This document shows positions 61,560 to 64,000 of a stretch of 64,000 nucleotides of DNA, piece by piece. Numbering within the stretch: the first letter of the stretch is position 1; every line of letters begins with the position of its first letter. Location: NCBI GenBank assembly GCA_963790525.1, contig CAWBOV010000003.1, positions 372,001 through 436,000 on the forward strand, read 5' to 3'. Position numbers and translations under genes: made by a program. The notes under the pieces are model-generated. The model was not told where the DNA came from. It saw only the letters and a list, made by a program, of their open reading frames with translations, and made no database searches. Origin of the DNA: CAWBOV01 sp963790525. GTDB taxonomy: Bacteria; Actinomycetota; Actinomycetes; Mycobacteriales; Jatrophihabitantaceae.

Positions 61560-63062
61560 GTGGCTGACGACACGGCGCCGGAGCCGAACGTGACCGTGCC
61601 GGAGCCGGGCGCCTCCGTGCCGGCCGGCCTGTCGGGTACCCGGGTCAGCCTCGTGCTGCTCGTCTCCGGGTGCCTGTTCATGGAGCATCTCGACGGGACG
61701 ATCATCGCCACGGCGGCACCGCGCATCGCGGACTCCTTCGCCGTGAAGTCCGTGGACATCGGGGTCGCGGTGACCTCCTACCTCCTTGCGCTCGCGCTCT
61801 TCATCCCGATCAGCGGCTGGATGGCCGACCGGTACGGATCGCGTGTGGTGTTCATGGCAGCGATCGGCGTGTTCACCGTCGCCTCGCTCGGCTGCGCGCT
61901 GAGCCAGAACCTGCCCGAGCTGACGCTCATCCGCGCCGCCCAGGGCATGGGTGGGGCGATGATGGTGCCGGTCGGGCGCACCGTCGCACTGCGGGGGGTG
62001 AAGAAGTCCGAACTGGTCCGCCTGATCGCGTACCTCACGTGGCCCGCGCTGCTCGGACCTGTGGTCGCCCCGGCGCTGGGCGGCATCCTCACGACCTACG
62101 CCTCATGGCGCTGGATCTTCGTCGTCAACCTTCCGCTGGGTGTGGTCGCGTTCGCACTGTCGACCAGGCTCGTGCCGAACCTGCGTGCCGACGTGCGGCG
62201 CCCGCTCGACGTCCCCGGGTTCGTGCTCAGTGGCGTCAGCCTGGTCGCCCTCGTCTATGCGATGGAGGAGATCGGCACCGGGCTGGGCGACGGACCTGTC
62301 ATCGCCGGCGTGCTGGTGGTCGCCGCCGTGTTCGCGGTGTCAGCCGTCTGGCACCTGCGGCGCGCCGACCATCCGCTGCTCGACCTGTCCGTGTTCCGGA
62401 TCGAGACCTTCCGGGTGACGGCGTCGGGCGGGTCCCTGTTCGCGATGGGCGTCAGCGCGGTGCCGTTCCTCGTCCCGCTGATGTTCCAGGACGCGTTCGG
62501 GTGGACGCCGCTGAAGGCGGGCCTGCTGGTGCTGTGTGTGTTCGCCGGCAACGTCATGATCAAGCCGTTCACGACACCGTTGTTGAGGCGGTTCGGGTTC
62601 CGCCCCGTCCTGATCGTCGACGGGATCCTGGTGGCCGTCACCATCGCCGCGTGCGGGCTGCTCACCGCCGGGACCCCGCTGGCGGCAATGATCGCCCTGC
62701 TCTACCTGAGCGGCGTGTTCCGCTCCGTCGCCTTCACCGCCTACAACACGATCGCTTTCGCCGACGTCGGAGCCCCGCACATGGCGGACGCGAACACGCT
62801 GTTCGTGACGGTGCAGCAGCTGACCATCGGCCTCGGCGTCGCCGTCGGCGCGCTGGCGTTGCAGACTGCCCGATCACTGCAGTCGCCGTTCGGGCTGGCC
62901 GGCCACGCGACCGGCGCCTACCTGCTGGCCTTCGGCTTCGTCGGCCTTCTCGCGCTGCTTGCCGTGATCGAATCCCTGCGCCTGCCCGCCGGCGCAGGAT
63001 CGGTGGTGAGCGGGGTCGCCGCGCGGCCGCGGACGGGCCGGGCGGGCCGGAGCCTCGGCTAG
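61560..63062 (+). CDS. MFS transporter, EmrB/QacA type
   Basis: A 500-residue DHA2-family transporter with about 14 membrane helices: LVLLVSGCLFMEHLDGTIIATAAPRIADSF (motif D1-like), TSYLLALALFIPISGWMADRYG (motif A), LIRAAQGMGGAMMVPVGRT (motif B-like) and LGPVVAPALGGILTTY (motif C). GTG start, no strong Shine-Dalgarno. It may be controlled by the hairpins and the upstream ANTAR protein (inference). It ends 24 bases before the tRNA. Substrate probably a drug-like or lipophilic compound. Confidence 0.9.
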   Translation: MADDTAPEPNVTVPEPGASVPAGLSGTRVSLVLLVSGCLFMEHLDGTIIATAAPRIADSFAVKSVDIGVAVTSYLLALALFIPISGWMADRYGSRVVFMAAIGVFTVASLGCALSQNLPELTLIRAAQGMGGAMMVPVGRTVALRGVKKSELVRLIAYLTWPALLGPVVAPALGGILTTYASWRWIFVVNLPLGVVAFALSTRLVPNLRADVRRPLDVPGFVLSGVSLVALVYAMEEIGTGLGDGPVIAGVLVVAAVFAVSAVWHLRRADHPLLDLSVFRIETFRVTASGGSLFAMGVSAVPFLVPLMFQDAFGWTPLKAGLLVLCVFAGNVMIKPFTTPLLRRFGFRPVLIVDGILVAVTIAACGLLTAGTPLAAMIALLYLSGVFRSVAFTAYNTIAFADVGAPHMADANTLFVTVQQLTIGLGVAVGALALQTARSLQSPFGLAGHATGAYLLAFGFVGLLALLAVIESLRLPAGAGSVVSGVAARPRTGRAGRSLG

Positions 63063-63086
63063 CATCTGCATGCCGCTCGGCGGCAA

Positions 63087-63160
63087 GGGGCGGTAGCTCA
63101 GCCGGTTAGAGCAGGGGACTCATAATCCCTGGGTCGTGGGTTCGAGTCCCACCCGCCCCA
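63087..63160 (+). tRNA. tRNA with anticodon CAT (probably tRNA-Ile2, else Met)
   Basis: Complete cloverleaf: acceptor GGGGCGG / CCGCCCC, D-arm GCTCAGCCGGTTAGAGC, anticodon CAT at 63121-63123 in GGGGACTCATAATCCCT, T-arm GTGGGTTCGAGTCCCAC, discriminator A; CCA is not encoded. The body (AGAGCAGG.GACTCATAATC.CT.GGTCG) is more like lysidine-modified tRNA-Ile2 than elongator Met of E. coli. Its 3' end is a likely integration site, since an integrase gene begins 89 bases downstream. Confidence 0.93.
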
Positions 63161-63175
63161 CAATCCCAGTAAATC

Positions 63176-63203
63176 CAGAGGCCTCTGCGCTTATCAACAG
63201 AGG
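63176..63203. repeat. CAGAGG half-site cluster before the integrase
   Basis: Palindrome CAGAGGCCTCTG (63176-63187) plus a third CAGAGG at 63198-63203; the spacer TTATCAA is AT-rich. CAATCCC also occurs twice (63161 and about 63208), and CGAGT-AC-ACTCG lies at 63233-63244 just before the integrase start. They look like recombinase or regulator binding sites in an attachment region. Confidence 0.5.
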
Positions 63204-63248
63204 TTCGCAATCCCGCACACAGGCATTACAGACGAGTACACTCGACGC

Positions 63249-64000
63249 ATGCCGAAGGTGAAATCGCCCGCTACGGCGCCTCTCGTCGGGCTGCTGCCCG
63301 ACTGGCGGATCTCGCTGCGGGCCCGTGGGCGGTCGCTCGCCACCATCGCGTCGTACCTATCGGTGGGGGAGTCGTTCACCGACTATCTCGCCGCCAACGG
63401 GATGCCGGACGGGGCGGGGACGGTCGCGCGCGAGCACGTCGAGCAGTACCTGGCCGACATGCGCGAGCGCGGCCTGTCGCCGGCCACCGTGGCCAAGCAC
63501 TACCGCTCGTTGCAGCAACTATTCAAGTGGCTCACCGACGACGGCGAGATCGCTCGCTCGCCGATGGAGCGGATGAGCCCGCCGTCGGTTCCCGAGCAAC
63601 CGGTGCCGATTCTCGACGATGCGGCGCTGTCGGCATTGCTGGCTACGTGCAAGGGCAACACCTTCGAGAACCGTCGTGACACTGCGATCATCCGGTTGCT
63701 GCTCGACACCGGGATGCGGGCGGGCGAGCTGTGCGGACTGCGCGTCGAGGACGTCGACTTCGAGCATCAGGTCGCGCTCGTTGTCGGCAAGGGCGGGCGC
63801 AACCGTGCCTGCCCGTTCGGGTCGAAGACCGCCGACGCTCTGCGTCGGTACCTGCGCTTCCGTAGTCGTCACGACGCTGCGGACTCCTCGCCGTTCTGGC
63901 TCGGCAAGAAGGGACGAATGACCGACTCAGGGGTACGTCAGATGCTCGAACGACGGTGCGTAGACGCGGGGATTCCGCCCGTGCACCCGCACCAGTTCCG
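63249..64000 (+). CDS. Tyrosine recombinase/integrase, cut by the window end
   Basis: The first 250 residues of a tyrosine recombinase. The N-terminal SAM-like core-binding domain (about 10-105; SLRARGRSLATIASYLSVGESFTDYL, LSPATVAKHYRSLQQLFKWL) is followed by the catalytic domain with Arg I in TGMRAGELCGLRVEDVDF, the Lys in VVGKGGRNR and the start of the HxxR box (HPHQFR) at the very end. The final Tyr lies beyond the window. ATG 63249. The position beside a tRNA marks it as the integrase of a mobile element, though XerC-like small recombinases also occur without tRNA targeting. Confidence 0.92.
   Translation, partial: MPKVKSPATAPLVGLLPDWRISLRARGRSLATIASYLSVGESFTDYLAANGMPDGAGTVAREHVEQYLADMRERGLSPATVAKHYRSLQQLFKWLTDDGEIARSPMERMSPPSVPEQPVPILDDAALSALLATCKGNTFENRRDTAIIRLLLDTGMRAGELCGLRVEDVDFEHQVALVVGKGGRNRACPFGSKTADALRRYLRFRSRHDAADSSPFWLGKKGRMTDSGVRQMLERRCVDAGIPPVHPHQF

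Overview
The window is 64 kb of a high-GC actinomycete chromosome (Actinomycetota). Evidence: roughly 70% GC coding sequence, many GTG starts and stop/start overlaps of the ATGA or GTGA type, and the order Rv2365c-like / era / recO / uppS / glyS and dgt / dnaG / tRNA-Asn that is familiar from mycobacteria and relatives. DUF222-HNH, DUF6318, GAF-ANTAR, dodecin and Zur/Znu genes fit the same phylum. I cannot name the genus; a member of Pseudonocardiales or the former Frankineae is a reasonable guess.

Layout. 0-17 kb: the Rv2365c-like gene, then about 7.9 kb of accessory genes (two Asp-nucleophile alpha/beta hydrolases, SRPBCC proteins, a DUF6318 lipoprotein pair, an ArsR/AHSA1 pair with two palindromic sites, a DUF222-HNH protein, an iron-type alcohol dehydrogenase), then era, an MFS gene, recO, uppS, a monooxygenase-like gene, a PAP2 membrane protein, glyS, a Pro-rich membrane protein and dusB. 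17-21 kb: a sedolisin-type protease broken by about eight single-base insertions, and a penicillin-binding lipoprotein. 21-27 kb: a tight ureide operon of malate synthase, allantoinase, an allantoicase fused to OHCU decarboxylase, HIU hydrolase and a probable 8-oxoguanine deaminase. It would carry purine oxidation products to glyoxylate and on to malate. 27-36 kb: PPDK, an MFS gene, YbjN-like, dgt, dnaG and tRNA-Asn. 36-38.5 kb: a diguanylate cyclase, dodecin and a cold-shock protein.

38.6-49 kb: a sugar-type ABC importer with an SDR and a phosphatase, then an orphan PEP-utilizing swivel protein with a SnoaL-like partner, divergent from a flavin-binding (PPOX) protein, a TetR regulator and another SDR. 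The importer promoter and the divergent promoter share a repeated 20-bp site, which suggests one regulon. 49-56.7 kb: fused isobutyryl-CoA mutase with an MFS gene, FabH with a BtuF-like protein, and 3-hydroxybutyryl-CoA dehydrogenase. A 20-bp palindrome with a GACGTC centre lies before icmF and between fabH and the dehydrogenase, again suggesting common control of short and branched acyl-CoA flow. 56.7-60.6 kb: a nitroreductase, then zur, znuB, znuC and znuA with Zur-box-like sites; the three znu genes carry clustered +1 frameshifts. 60.7-64 kb: a GAF-ANTAR regulator, a hairpin region that can fold in two ways, an MFS gene, a tRNA with anticodon CAU, and a tyrosine integrase cut by the window end, probably the edge of an integrated element.

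The two frameshift clusters (protease and znu genes) are almost all single-base insertions in otherwise conserved reading frames. Sequencing error is at least as likely as gene decay.
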